DNA of 34,985 nucleotides from Theionarchaea archaeon (GTDB lineage: Archaea; Methanobacteriota_B; Thermococci; Methanofastidiosales; SZ-28-30): positions 1-34,985 of the forward strand of contig JACVGT010000035.1 in the NCBI GenBank assembly GCA_018992685.1, given 5' to 3'. A model generated the notes under the pieces. That model did not search any database. It was given only the letters and a program-made list of their open reading frames with translations, and had not been told where the DNA came from. Positions 24,562-32,169 of this stretch are shown here, piece by piece. Within the stretch, counting starts at the first letter, position 1. Each line of letters begins with the position of its first letter. The position numbers were made by a program, and so were the translations under genes.

Positions 24562-25689
24562 TCAGGATTCTCTACACGCTTTGATGCCATGCAACAGCTT
24601 ATCAATGTCTTCTCCAGTATTCCAGAAGTGGGTGGAAACTCTGATTCCATTCATTCTCGCTGAACAAATGATATTTTGCTTTCTCAGGACCTCAGCAACT
24701 TTCTCTGATCCTGGAAGTCTAATATTCACGATGCCAGCTCGTCTTTTTCTGTCAGAGGGAGTCTGGACATCGTCACAGCTGTCGATGATGTATTGCGATA
24801 GATCCAGAACCCTTTTTTCAATAGCTTTAGCCCCTATCTCAGACAGTATTTCCAGACTTTTCCTCAATCCACCTATGAGGGCAAAGCTCTTCCCTCCTGT
24901 TTCAAATTTCCTGGCTGTATCGGAGAGTTCAACCTCTCTGAGCCCGGGCCTGTTGAAATTCTCATAGTCTTTCAACGAAAACCAGCCGAGGTATGGAGGA
25001 TCCATCTCTTCCAAGTATTCTTTCTTAATAAAGAAGAGTCCCACTCCCAAGGGGCCCATCAGCCACTTGTAGCTTGCAGTGGCAAAAAAGTCAATCCCCA
25101 TCTCCTGTACATCAACAGGGACTGCACCTAACCCTTGAATGATGTCTGAACAGAGAAACGAATCATGCTCCTTGCACAGGCTGGACACTTCCTTCAGGTC
25201 GCATCTGAACCCATTTCCGAATTGGACAAATGAGAGTGATACGAGCCGGGTGGTATCGTCAATAGCTTTTTCAATATCCTCCATGAGAAGTTCACCTTTG
25301 ACATTTTGGACCTGCCTTACAACTACTCCTTTGTTCTGCAGGTTGAACCAGGGCAAGCTATTGGAAGGAAATTCAAGATCAGAAGTTACCACACTGTCAC
25401 CTTTTTTCCAGGGGATCATATGCGCCACAGTGTTTAACCCTTCGGTGGTATTGAGCATGAAGGCAATCTCGTCAGAGGATGCATTGACAAACCGAGCTAC
25501 CATGTCTCTGCTTTCTTCAAGCATTTCCAGCCATGAATTATAGTCAAAACACGCTTCTTCAGCTCTCTTGTGGAGGAAGGTTTCCATTTCGGTGATAGTG
25601 TCTTGAAAAAAGGGAGAAACTGCTGCACAGTCAAGGTGAGTGCAGGTTCTCAGGGCAGGTATCCTGTCTCGTATCTTGGATATATTCAT
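24562..25689 (-). CDS. Class-V PLP aminotransferase (cysteine desulfurase/IPN-epimerase-like)
   Basis: 375 residues from ATG 25689 (GGTGATGAG upstream). THLDCAAVSPF is the N-terminal substrate loop, MLNTTEGLNTVAH the PLP phosphate loop, CSDIIQGLGAVPVDV carries the Asp and Gln that hold the cofactor ring, and ATASYKWLMGPLGVG carries the Schiff-base Lys. The family includes cysteine desulfurases, selenocysteine lyases and isopenicillin-N epimerase-like enzymes. I do not see the Cys-containing loop of NifS/SufS, so desulfurase activity is not shown. The neighbouring Cys-rich DUF3795 protein could be a sulfur or metal partner (inference). Confidence 0.8.
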   Translation of the reverse strand: MNISKIRDRIPALRTCTHLDCAAVSPFFQDTITEMETFLHKRAEEACFDYNSWLEMLEESRDMVARFVNASSDEIAFMLNTTEGLNTVAHMIPWKKGDSVVTSDLEFPSNSLPWFNLQNKGVVVRQVQNVKGELLMEDIEKAIDDTTRLVSLSFVQFGNGFRCDLKEVSSLCKEHDSFLCSDIIQGLGAVPVDVQEMGIDFFATASYKWLMGPLGVGLFFIKKEYLEEMDPPYLGWFSLKDYENFNRPGLREVELSDTARKFETGGKSFALIGGLRKSLEILSEIGAKAIEKRVLDLSQYIIDSCDDVQTPSDRKRRAGIVNIRLPGSEKVAEVLRKQNIICSARMNGIRVSTHFWNTGEDIDKLLHGIKACRES

Positions 25690-25717
25690 CTCATCACCAC
25701 ACTGTCTTTCCACACGA

Positions 25718-25728
25718 GGTATAAAGAG
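25718..25728 (-). promoter_or_regulatory. TATA box of the aminotransferase-DUF3795 operon
   Basis: Minus-strand TCTTTATACC, centred 34 bases from ATG 25689; a leader of about eight bases would just contain the ribosome site. Confidence 0.45.
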
Positions 25729-25756
25729 TTGCCTGTTAGACTATCCTGACTCTTGC

Positions 25757-25796
25757 ATTTCAGTGAGCTGAAATATCTCTCGGCCTAAAGGCCGGG
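25757..25796. promoter_or_regulatory. Two adjacent dyad elements between divergent promoters
   Basis: ATTTCAG-TGAG-CTGAAAT (25757-25774) is a perfect 7-bp dyad. CGGCC-TAAA-GGCCG (25781-25794), extendable by two pairs, follows 6 bases later and ends just before the TATA box of the flavodoxin gene (25801-25811). Placed between two divergent promoters, they could be operator sites for a dimeric repressor; a transcription terminator is less likely because no gene ends here. Confidence 0.4.
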
Positions 25797-25800
25797 CATA

Positions 25801-25811
25801 ACCTATTTAAG
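25801..25811 (+). promoter_or_regulatory. TATA box of the flavodoxin gene
   Basis: ACCTATTTAAG predicts transcription from about 25832, leaving a leader of about 19 bases that contains GAGGTGAT (25840-25847). Confidence 0.5.
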
Positions 25812-25850
25812 GCTGCCAGTGCTTGGGCACTAGAAAAATGAGGTGATACT

Positions 25851-26414
25851 ATATTCACGAAGGTACTGATTGCATATGGATCTCGATATGGAAGTACTGA
25901 GGAAATTGCCACAAAAATCGGCGAAGTCTTGGCAAAAGAAGGAATAGAACCCGAATATGTGAATCTCAGGAAAACACGAGAAGGTAAGTGGCCATCCCCC
26001 AATGATTTTGATGGGGTCCTTGTAGGATCAGGCATCAAGATTGCGAAATGGACAAAAGAAGCAGAATCTTTTCTGAAGATGAACAAGGATTGTTTCCAGG
26101 GAAAGAAACCTCTGGGATTATTTGTCTCTTGCGGAACTGCTGTGCAGGATAAAGAACAGGCCAGAAAGGACTATCTGGAGGCGATCATAGAGACCTTTGG
26201 TTTGACAGCTGCGATGTATGAAGCTTTTGGCCCTCTATATGACCTCTCTGGTTCTTCAAAGATGGGATTTCTGGACAAGAGGATGCTGAAAATGGCTTCC
26301 GAGAAGTCGTGGGAGGAAGCAGGGTTGCAAATCGATAAGAATGGAAGGAATGATTTCCGCGAATGGGAGCAGATTGAAGAATTCGGAAAGCAATTCGCCT
26401 CAATACTGGAATAA
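25851..26414 (+). CDS. Flavodoxin-like FMN protein with apparent AUA start
   Basis: About 187 residues read from ATA 25851. The N-terminus KVLIAYGSRYGSTEEIA is the FMN-phosphate loop of flavodoxins. DFDGVLVGSGIKIAKW and PLGLFVSCGTAV are the next flavin-contact loops, matching the Flavodoxin_5/HemG-like group. No in-frame ATG or GTG exists before the loop: a stop lies at 25839-25841 and the first TTG (25929) would remove the FMN site. GAGGTGAT at 25840-25847 is placed correctly for ATA 25851, so initiation at AUA (or a sequence error) is implied. Role: single-electron carrier or quinone-linked reductase; the partner is unknown. Confidence 0.8.
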   Translation: MFTKVLIAYGSRYGSTEEIATKIGEVLAKEGIEPEYVNLRKTREGKWPSPNDFDGVLVGSGIKIAKWTKEAESFLKMNKDCFQGKKPLGLFVSCGTAVQDKEQARKDYLEAIIETFGLTAAMYEAFGPLYDLSGSSKMGFLDKRMLKMASEKSWEEAGLQIDKNGRNDFREWEQIEEFGKQFASILE

Positions 26415-26420
26415 AGTCAA

Positions 26421-27074
26421 TTACCGGGTCCATGATTGTATCAATTCACCCAGTTTCCCCACATTCCCTATAATCCCTGCAGGGGAATACCTCTTAAACC
26501 GCTCCTCCTCCGTCACTCCAGACAGGACAGCTACAAAGCACATTGAGGCTCTCCGGGCTGCTTCAGCATCGGTCACACTATCTCCCACGTAGAGAACTTC
26601 GTCCGGAGGGCACCTCAGTTGATGAGCAGCTTTCAGCAATGCCTCAGGATGAGGTTTATGGTACACAACGTCTTCCCCGCCAACGATTACGTCAAAAGCA
26701 GAAAGAATCTCCTCTCTCTTCAAAATGGTTTCAATCCTGTACCTGAACTTGGTAGACGCAATGCCCAGAAGGAATTGGCCCTTCAAGAAAAGAAGACTCT
26801 CATGGACTTCCTTATATACCGTGGTCAGGTCAGCCATGACTTCATCAGCCCGCTTCACAAAAAGCCTCTCAAACTCAGCACTCCTCTCGTCATCCACTGT
26901 ATCTGACACGTGCACAAACGTCTCTTGCAAGGACAGCCCAATAGTCTCTCTGGCCTTTTCATCAGACACTGCAGGCAATCCCATCTCTCCAAGAGCAGAA
27001 TTGATACACTCAATGACACCCCGGGAGGTATCTGCAAGAGTGTAGTCGAAATCAAACAGAATTGCCCGTATCAT
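26421..27074 (-). CDS. HAD-family phosphatase (Gph/PhnX-like)
   Basis: 217 residues from ATG 27074; ATG 27089 in frame is an alternative. Motif I is ILFDFDYTLADT (nucleophile and acid-base Asp pair); an alpha-helical cap follows. Then come IASTKFRYR (motif II Thr/Ser region), KPHPEALLKAA (motif III Lys) and VLYVGDSVTDAEAARRA (motif IV Asp pair). It fits phosphoglycolate phosphatase-like haloacid dehalogenases that hydrolyse small phosphate esters. It converges with the flavodoxin gene (6-base gap) and lies 25 bases behind the methyltransferase on the same strand, so it may be co-transcribed with it. Confidence 0.85.
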   Translation of the reverse strand: MIRAILFDFDYTLADTSRGVIECINSALGEMGLPAVSDEKARETIGLSLQETFVHVSDTVDDERSAEFERLFVKRADEVMADLTTVYKEVHESLLFLKGQFLLGIASTKFRYRIETILKREEILSAFDVIVGGEDVVYHKPHPEALLKAAHQLRCPPDEVLYVGDSVTDAEAARRASMCFVAVLSGVTEEERFKRYSPAGIIGNVGKLGELIQSWTR

Positions 27075-27099
27075 CCTTTGTTCCTTCATCTCTTCTCAG

Positions 27100-27723
27100 T
27101 TATCTGGCATTGTTCCTGGGCTTTGACTGGTACTCTCCTGCTGTTACGCTGAACCAGAACGTCGTTTCATTGAACTTCCAGGGACGTAGCCTCGATATGG
27201 CCAGTATCTCTTTAGCTTCCTGTGCCGTGTATGCGGTCTTTAATGCCGGTATCATATAGCCTGCCCATGAACGTTTTCGATCGCCCAATCCGCAGACGCC
27301 GCCGGGCTTTAGAACCCGTTCAATCTCATTGAGCATCGCCACAGGATCACTTATGGCATGAAACACATTCATGCTGACTACCACATCAAACCAGTTGTCT
27401 TTGAAAGGCATATTCTGTATGTCCCCCTTTTCAATGCTCAAATTCGGGACATCTCTGGCTACCTCTTCAGCAATCTCCAACAGCGGGCCAGGCTCGTCCA
27501 GTCCGACCACCTCTGCCTTTGGCAGGATTTGAGCAAGTTGATACGTCATTTCACCCCCGCCACATCCTGCATCAAGAATTCTGCCATCTTTAAAATGGAT
27601 TTTCTTCAACTGTGTTGCCATTTCCAGTCCCATCCTCTTCTGCTGCTTTTCAACTGATTTAACTAACTTTTCAGCTTCCTTCTTTGTTCTGGGCAGTCTG
27701 GGACCGGGATTCTTTCTTTTCAT
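27100..27723 (-). CDS. Class I SAM-dependent methyltransferase
   Basis: 207 residues from ATG 27723; the frame extends to ATG 27789, where a TATA-like ATGATAAATACAG (27810-27822) would give a leaderless start, so the N-terminus is uncertain by 22 residues. RILDAGCGGGEMTYQLA is the SAM loop, VVGLDEPG the acidic ribose-binding region, KGDIQNMPFKDNWFDVVVSM motifs II-III, and VLKPGGVCGLGDRKR the UbiE/Methyltransf_11-type post-motif. The substrate is unknown. It is the upstream gene of the HAD phosphatase. Confidence 0.8.
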   Translation of the reverse strand: MKRKNPGPRLPRTKKEAEKLVKSVEKQQKRMGLEMATQLKKIHFKDGRILDAGCGGGEMTYQLAQILPKAEVVGLDEPGPLLEIAEEVARDVPNLSIEKGDIQNMPFKDNWFDVVVSMNVFHAISDPVAMLNEIERVLKPGGVCGLGDRKRSWAGYMIPALKTAYTAQEAKEILAISRLRPWKFNETTFWFSVTAGEYQSKPRNNAR

Positions 27724-27874
27724 TTTATCACACGCTGTCAATGTTATGATCGCATAAAAATCTGACCCCAGGCTGCGAGTATCCACCATGAGGCTTCTTG
27801 TGTATCTGTATTTATCATTCCGTAGGACGCTCTCCTGTAATCTGTCTATCTATGCTGGCTCTCCTAACCGATAA

Positions 27875-27884
27875 TTTTAAATAC
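27875..27884 (+). promoter_or_regulatory. TATA box of the small roadblock-like gene
   Basis: TTTTAAATAC predicts transcription from about 27906, nine bases before ATG 27915; no ribosome site is present. Confidence 0.5.
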
Positions 27885-27914
27885 TGCTCTCAAAAAAAGA
27901 AATAGGGAATATTT

Positions 27915-28289
27915 ATGCACAAGATAGATCTGCTCAAGGAAAATGTAAATGGTGTAAAAGGATCATTTCTCATTAAGAATGCGGGATTCACTGAGTGTGA
28001 TCTCCAGGAAGAGAAGGTTTCGTATCTGCCAAAGAGCATTAAATTCCTGACTGAATCTTTTGCAGAAGCCAACAGAAACCTGAGGAAGATATCTATTGTT
28101 GCTGAAGATCTCTGTTATATCTTCTTCCATGAACAATACATTCTTGGAACTGTCGTCTCCAGAACAACCAACATTCCACTCCTAGAAATGGTTTCACACA
28201 AACTTCTGTTCACTATTGAGGATACCCCTGAAAAGACACAAGAGGCTGTGGACGAGGTACTGCAGAGGATGGCTGTTTTCATTGGATAG
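27915..28289 (+). CDS. Small protein, possibly a divergent roadblock/LC7 domain
   Basis: 124 residues without membrane segments or cysteine clusters. The order of elements GVKGSFLIKNAGFTEC, then a helical stretch YLPKSIKFLTESFAEANRN, then KISIVAEDLCYIFFHEQYIL and VVSRTTNIPLLEMVSH mimics the strand-hairpin/helix/strand-strand/helix order of roadblock domains. Sequence identity to copies 1 and 3 is very low, so the assignment is structural guesswork. It lies 262 bases upstream of the intact roadblock gene at 28552 and has its own TATA box. Confidence 0.55.
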   Translation: MHKIDLLKENVNGVKGSFLIKNAGFTECDLQEEKVSYLPKSIKFLTESFAEANRNLRKISIVAEDLCYIFFHEQYILGTVVSRTTNIPLLEMVSHKLLFTIEDTPEKTQEAVDEVLQRMAVFIG

Positions 28290-28377
28290 CCACAAGGCAC
28301 ATCCCTACTGTTCTTTCAAGAAGTAACTGTTCCTTTCATTTCAAGTGGTATTCGCACAAATCCCTTTCCTATTCGTA

Positions 28378-28389
28378 ATCTTTAAAAGC
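28378..28389 (+). promoter_or_regulatory. TATA box of roadblock copy 3 with palindrome at the predicted RNA start
   Basis: ATCTTTAAAAGC predicts transcription from about 28410. The perfect palindrome ACTGTACAGT (28411-28420) sits exactly there and could bind a regulator. Confidence 0.45.
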
Positions 28390-28420
28390 TTTCAGGAGAA
28401 TAGAAATAACACTGTACAGT

Positions 28421-28476
28421 GATCGGGAGGTGCTGGCAGAGAACGTGTGCCAGCAGCAGTAACGATCCTCCTGATT
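28421..28476 (+). promoter_or_regulatory. Structured 5' leader of roadblock copy 3
   Basis: Outer stem ATCGGGAGG (28422-28430) pairs with CCTCCTGAT (28467-28475) with one G-U pair. Inside it a perfect 7-bp stem GCTGGCA/TGCCAGC (28432-28438 with 28448-28454) closes a 9-base loop. The structure lies about 75 bases before the start codon in a leader of about 140 bases. A ten-codon frame (GTG 28430 to TAA 28462) crosses it. It may be a regulatory leader or a short RNA; no known riboswitch class is recognised. Confidence 0.45.
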
Positions 28477-28551
28477 TCCCCAGACGCGCGTCGGATTGCA
28501 CAGGTTTATCCTCAAGGAATTGTCTTAGATTGAACAGAAGGAGGCACTATC

Positions 28552-28923
28552 GTGGCTATGTCAAAAACTGAAGAACTGACTGCTCTTTTGAAGGATCTGG
28601 AAGCCACCACACCCGATATTGAAGCATCTGCTGTGGTTTCTGTGGATGGATTGATGATTGCGTCTGCTTTGCCTCGTGATGTAGAAGAAGACAGAGTAGC
28701 TGCCATGTCAGCAGCCATGCTTTCGTTGGGTGAGAGAACAGCGGCCGAGCTGGCCAGAGGAGGTCTCTCGGAGGTCTATGTCAAAGGAGAGAACGGATAT
28801 GTTGTCCTAATGGCTTCTGGTGAGAATGCTGTTCTCACAGCCCTAGCCCGGAAAGATGCAAAACTAGGATTAGTCTTCCTGGACATGAAAAGAACAGCAG
28901 AAGAGGTGGGCAGGATCATCTGA
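28552..28923 (+). CDS. Roadblock/LC7 domain protein (copy 3)
   Basis: 123 residues from GTG 28552 (GGAGG seven bases upstream; ATG 28558 is in frame but 13 bases away). It is nearly identical to copy 1 from EATTPDIEASAVVSVDGLM through the central helix to AKLGLVFLDMKRTAE, with changes mostly at the two ends. It is a single roadblock domain expected to dimerise and act on a Ras-like GTPase. Unlike the other copies it has no V4R gene behind it; the next 240 bases hold no gene before the flippase promoter. The long structured leader suggests separate control. Confidence 0.88.
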   Translation: MAMSKTEELTALLKDLEATTPDIEASAVVSVDGLMIASALPRDVEEDRVAAMSAAMLSLGERTAAELARGGLSEVYVKGENGYVVLMASGENAVLTALARKDAKLGLVFLDMKRTAEEVGRII

Positions 28924-29135
28924 ACTCCTCCCGCAGAAAGTAGTTCTGGTGTTGAAAGGACGGGTGGTGATTTCGCAAGGAGATGGTTCTGGATTTCCTT
29001 ACGTGAAGGTTCTTGTTTTGATCAAGCATTCCTGAATTTCCATTTATTCCGATTTCTCTGTGATTAACTCCGGCAACACCTGGGCACTTTGGGGTCTGAG
29101 ACATCTCCCCTGAAGCAGCTCCTCATCCACAACAA

Positions 29136-29145
29136 CCTTTAAAAG
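29136..29145 (+). promoter_or_regulatory. TATA box of the second flippase gene
   Basis: CCTTTAAAAG is centred 26 bases before ATG 29166, giving a leaderless start and ruling against the in-frame GTG 29145, which lies inside the box. Confidence 0.6.
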
Positions 29146-29165
29146 TGTACCAGGTATGGGCGAAC

Positions 29166-30698
29166 ATGGAAGAAGACTTCTCCAAGTTTGTCCATGGATT
29201 TTCTATTACCAGTGTAGGGATCTTTTACTCAGCAATCATGTTTTATGGAGGAGCCCTGGTAGCCGTTAACCTCTTAGGTCCAAAAGAGTACGGCGTGTAT
29301 TCCTTAGCCTTCATGATCCCCAATGTTCTCATCTTCTTTCTCTTGTTCGGATTAGACATTACAGCTGCTCGATACATTGCCCACCACTTGGGAAAGGATA
29401 GCAGAGAAAAAGCTTTAAAATGCGCTCAGACCATTTTTGTAGTGAGAATTCCCATTGCCTTCTTATCTATGATTGTGTTCTTCTTGCTGGCAGAACACCT
29501 GGCTCTAGTTCTCGGCCAGGATGTTGTTACCGGATTGAAACTGCTCTCAGCGTACATCTGTCTTTTTTTGATAGCACGATATCAGCTGGCAGTTCTCCAG
29601 GGATACTTTCTTCTGAAAGAACGCACGCTTGTGGAAGCTGTCACAAATACCCTGAACCTTGTGTTCTTAGTGCCTCTGGTATTTGCAGGATTTGGATATA
29701 TCTCTCCCATCTTATCGTTTCTGGGTGCATCTGCAGTGGGCATTGTACAGGCATGGTATTATCTCGAGCGGGCACATATTCCCGTCTTCAGAGTACAGTT
29801 TGAAGGTATCAAGGCTCTAAAGGAGTATCTGAAGTTCAGCTACTACGTGTACATATCTGATAGTTTTCATATATCATACGTATGGGTTGGAGCTGTGGTC
29901 ATTGCACTGTATGCTTTACCTGTGGAATTCGTGGGGTACTACAGGGCCATGTTTTCCGTCACAAGTACTGTGGTTCTGGTTTCATATGGGCTGACAATTG
30001 TCCTCTACCCCATGCTGAGTGAGCTCAATGCCAGAAAGGAATATGAGAGACTGGCTTTCAGTCTCAGAACAGTTATCAAGTATGCGTTGGGGATTTCTAT
30101 CCCTGCAGCCATGGGAATGCTTTTGCTTTCCAGGCCACTGGTGGCTTTTTTGTTTCCGCGGTATATTCCCGCTGTGAACTTACTGAGGATATTCTCGTTC
30201 CGAATGGTTTTTCTCCCCCTGTGGTCTATTCTGGCTACTGCTCTTCTGACTCTCGGAAGGGAGAAAAGGCAGTCCCAGTTCTCGGTGTTCCTGTGCAGTT
30301 CCAGTCTTGTGCTCAGTCTGATTCTGGGAGTTATCTCGTTAGAAGGAATAGCCCTGGCCAGCACGGTGGGACTGGCACTGGCAGTCTCTCTCCAGTACAG
30401 AGAACTCAAGAACCGGGTTGACAATCTCAATGCAGGCCCTGTCTGGAAAGTTGTCTTGTCCTCAGGAATCATGTGTGTGGTGATCTGTGGGATTCTCCAG
30501 CTGGATGTGCCGGATTATGTGAAAGTTTTTGCGTCATTATTCGGAGGAATTGTGGTATATGCTCTATGTATCCTAAGAATGAAAGCAGTAACTCCGGTAG
30601 ATATCCAGATAATGCACAGTGGAGTCTCTGTATTTGGCAGGGCGGGAAAGGTATTTGAAGTGTTCCTAAATCTTGCCGAGAGAATTCTCGGGATGTAG
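29166..30698 (+). CDS. Wzx-like polysaccharide flippase (second)
   Basis: 510 residues from ATG 29166, about 14 membrane helices. FVHGFSITSVGIFYSAIMFY and NLLGPKEYGVYSLAFMIPNV match the N-terminal signature of polysaccharide biosynthesis proteins (PF01943-type), as in the flippase at 1904, but the two are diverged. It has no glycosyltransferase beside it, unlike the first copy, and may serve another lipid-linked glycan. Confidence 0.85.
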   Translation: MEEDFSKFVHGFSITSVGIFYSAIMFYGGALVAVNLLGPKEYGVYSLAFMIPNVLIFFLLFGLDITAARYIAHHLGKDSREKALKCAQTIFVVRIPIAFLSMIVFFLLAEHLALVLGQDVVTGLKLLSAYICLFLIARYQLAVLQGYFLLKERTLVEAVTNTLNLVFLVPLVFAGFGYISPILSFLGASAVGIVQAWYYLERAHIPVFRVQFEGIKALKEYLKFSYYVYISDSFHISYVWVGAVVIALYALPVEFVGYYRAMFSVTSTVVLVSYGLTIVLYPMLSELNARKEYERLAFSLRTVIKYALGISIPAAMGMLLLSRPLVAFLFPRYIPAVNLLRIFSFRMVFLPLWSILATALLTLGREKRQSQFSVFLCSSSLVLSLILGVISLEGIALASTVGLALAVSLQYRELKNRVDNLNAGPVWKVVLSSGIMCVVICGILQLDVPDYVKVFASLFGGIVVYALCILRMKAVTPVDIQIMHSGVSVFGRAGKVFEVFLNLAERILGM

Positions 30699-30930
30699 AT
30701 GAATAATCGTTACTGAGTGGACGGCGAAAAAAGGAAATTACTCCCTTTTGGCTGCAACACTGAGGAACCCTGTATGCACATGTTGTGGTTGGACGATCCT
30801 CTTGGTGAATGGGTTCTTTCTGGGAGGTTCTCAGAAGGGATTGTGATTTTTGTCCCGAGTATTACACCACAGGCGCAGTTCTTCATGCAAATGGTCCTCG
30901 GACATGAATCCACTGCTCCACTGCAAAAAA

Positions 30931-32076
30931 CTAGCTCGAGAAGTTCTCTACTATTCTGACATACCCCTCCCGCGCTTTTTCCAGTTGCTTTATGGGGATT
31001 GCTTCATTTGGCTGGTGCGCCGTTCTCCAGTTCCCCGGTCCAAACCCCACAGTGGGGATGCCAGCCATACTTGACGTATAAACTCCATCTGTGCTGAAAT
31101 CCCAGATCAGCGTTCGTGTGTTGTCTGGAAGTGCTTTTCGAACCGCTGTGCATTGCTCCTCCGGAGTAATCCAGGCGGGAAAGAAATCTTTAACCTCAAG
31201 TACATTTCCAGTCCAGCAGATATGGGTTTCCTCCAGTATGGAAACGTTTCCATCTCTAATTTTCCTGCCATCGATCATTTGCCTCACTATTTTCTGGAGA
31301 GGGACAATGACGTCACTCTCCTTTTCATCCAATACAAGCCTTCTATCAAAAATGAGTTCGCAATAATCGGGTAATTGAGGAAGTCTTCTGGGAGAACATT
31401 CAACAGAGATCGGAGTGATGGTGGCTCTTCTCAGTCGAGGATGATCTGGAAGGAGTGGTTTCAGCAACTCAACCTTGTGAATATATTCTCCTGCACGTTC
31501 CAGCGTGTTTATTCCCTTGTGGGGCATGCTGGCATGTGCACTTCTCCCCCACAATTCCACCCGAATGAGACTTCTCCCTCGGTGGCCCACAGCCAGATCC
31601 AGCTCGGTGGGCTCTCCCAGCACAACAAGATCGGGAAAGAAGTTCAACACTTCCAGAGCCTTGTGAACAGCAGCCCCCTCAACAGTCTCCTCATGGACTA
31701 CAAATGCCAAGAGGATAGTTGCTGATCTCTCCTTCGTTGTGATATCTGGAATTGAAGAAATCATAGAAGCTAATCCCCCTTTCATATCCACTGACCCCCT
31801 TCCGTACACGTTCCCGCCAATAATCTCCCCAGAATATGGAGGATGCTCCCACAAGCTCAGAGTCCCTGGGGGGACGTGATCCATGTGTCCCTCTAGAAGC
31901 AGACAGCCATCCCCACTGCCCCTGATCAGAGCCAGAACATTTCCATATGCATCAATGGAAGCTGAATCGACTCCTGCATCCTGTACCAAGTCTCGTATCT
32001 TCTGAGCCACGTCTTTCTCCTCTCCAGAGAGACTCGGTATTCTGACCAGTTCTTGGGCAATCTTGGTAACATTCAT
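30931..32076 (-). CDS. M20-family zinc peptidase/deacylase (ArgE/DapE/YgeY-like)
   Basis: 381 residues from ATG 32076, chosen because a TATA box (32098-32106) is centred 27 bases upstream, predicting a leaderless mRNA. The metal and catalytic residues are in order: LLEGHMDHVP (His64, catalytic Asp66), GRGSVDMKGGLA (bridging Asp97), VVHEETVEGAA (catalytic Glu129, metal Glu130), VLGEPTELDLAVGHRG (Glu155) and, near the end, a GPGNWRTAHQPNE His. A dimerisation domain is inserted in the middle. WDFSTDGVYTSSMAGIPTVG recalls the YgeY-type hydrolases of the family. It hydrolyses amide bonds of small N-acyl amino acids or peptides; the exact substrate is not determined. Confidence 0.85.
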   Translation of the reverse strand: MNVTKIAQELVRIPSLSGEEKDVAQKIRDLVQDAGVDSASIDAYGNVLALIRGSGDGCLLLEGHMDHVPPGTLSLWEHPPYSGEIIGGNVYGRGSVDMKGGLASMISSIPDITTKERSATILLAFVVHEETVEGAAVHKALEVLNFFPDLVVLGEPTELDLAVGHRGRSLIRVELWGRSAHASMPHKGINTLERAGEYIHKVELLKPLLPDHPRLRRATITPISVECSPRRLPQLPDYCELIFDRRLVLDEKESDVIVPLQKIVRQMIDGRKIRDGNVSILEETHICWTGNVLEVKDFFPAWITPEEQCTAVRKALPDNTRTLIWDFSTDGVYTSSMAGIPTVGFGPGNWRTAHQPNEAIPIKQLEKAREGYVRIVENFSS

Positions 32077-32096
32077 AACGTCTTCTTTTCTGGTCA

Positions 32097-32107
32097 TCTT
32101 TAAAAAT
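32097..32107 (-). promoter_or_regulatory. TATA box of the M20 peptidase gene
   Basis: Minus-strand GATTTTTAAAG, centred 27 bases before ATG 32076, supports the leaderless start over two upstream in-frame Met codons. Confidence 0.55.
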
Positions 32108-32169
32108 CTCTGCCTAGACTTGAGGTCTGGAACAACATGAGCAGACGACACTCCCCAGCAGAACAGCCT

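Noticed and set aside
30717..30959. Plus-strand 80-codon ORF between the flippase and the M20 peptidase
   Set aside because: GTG start without ribosome site or TATA box, overlaps the 3' end of the peptidase gene on the other strand, and shows no family signature.
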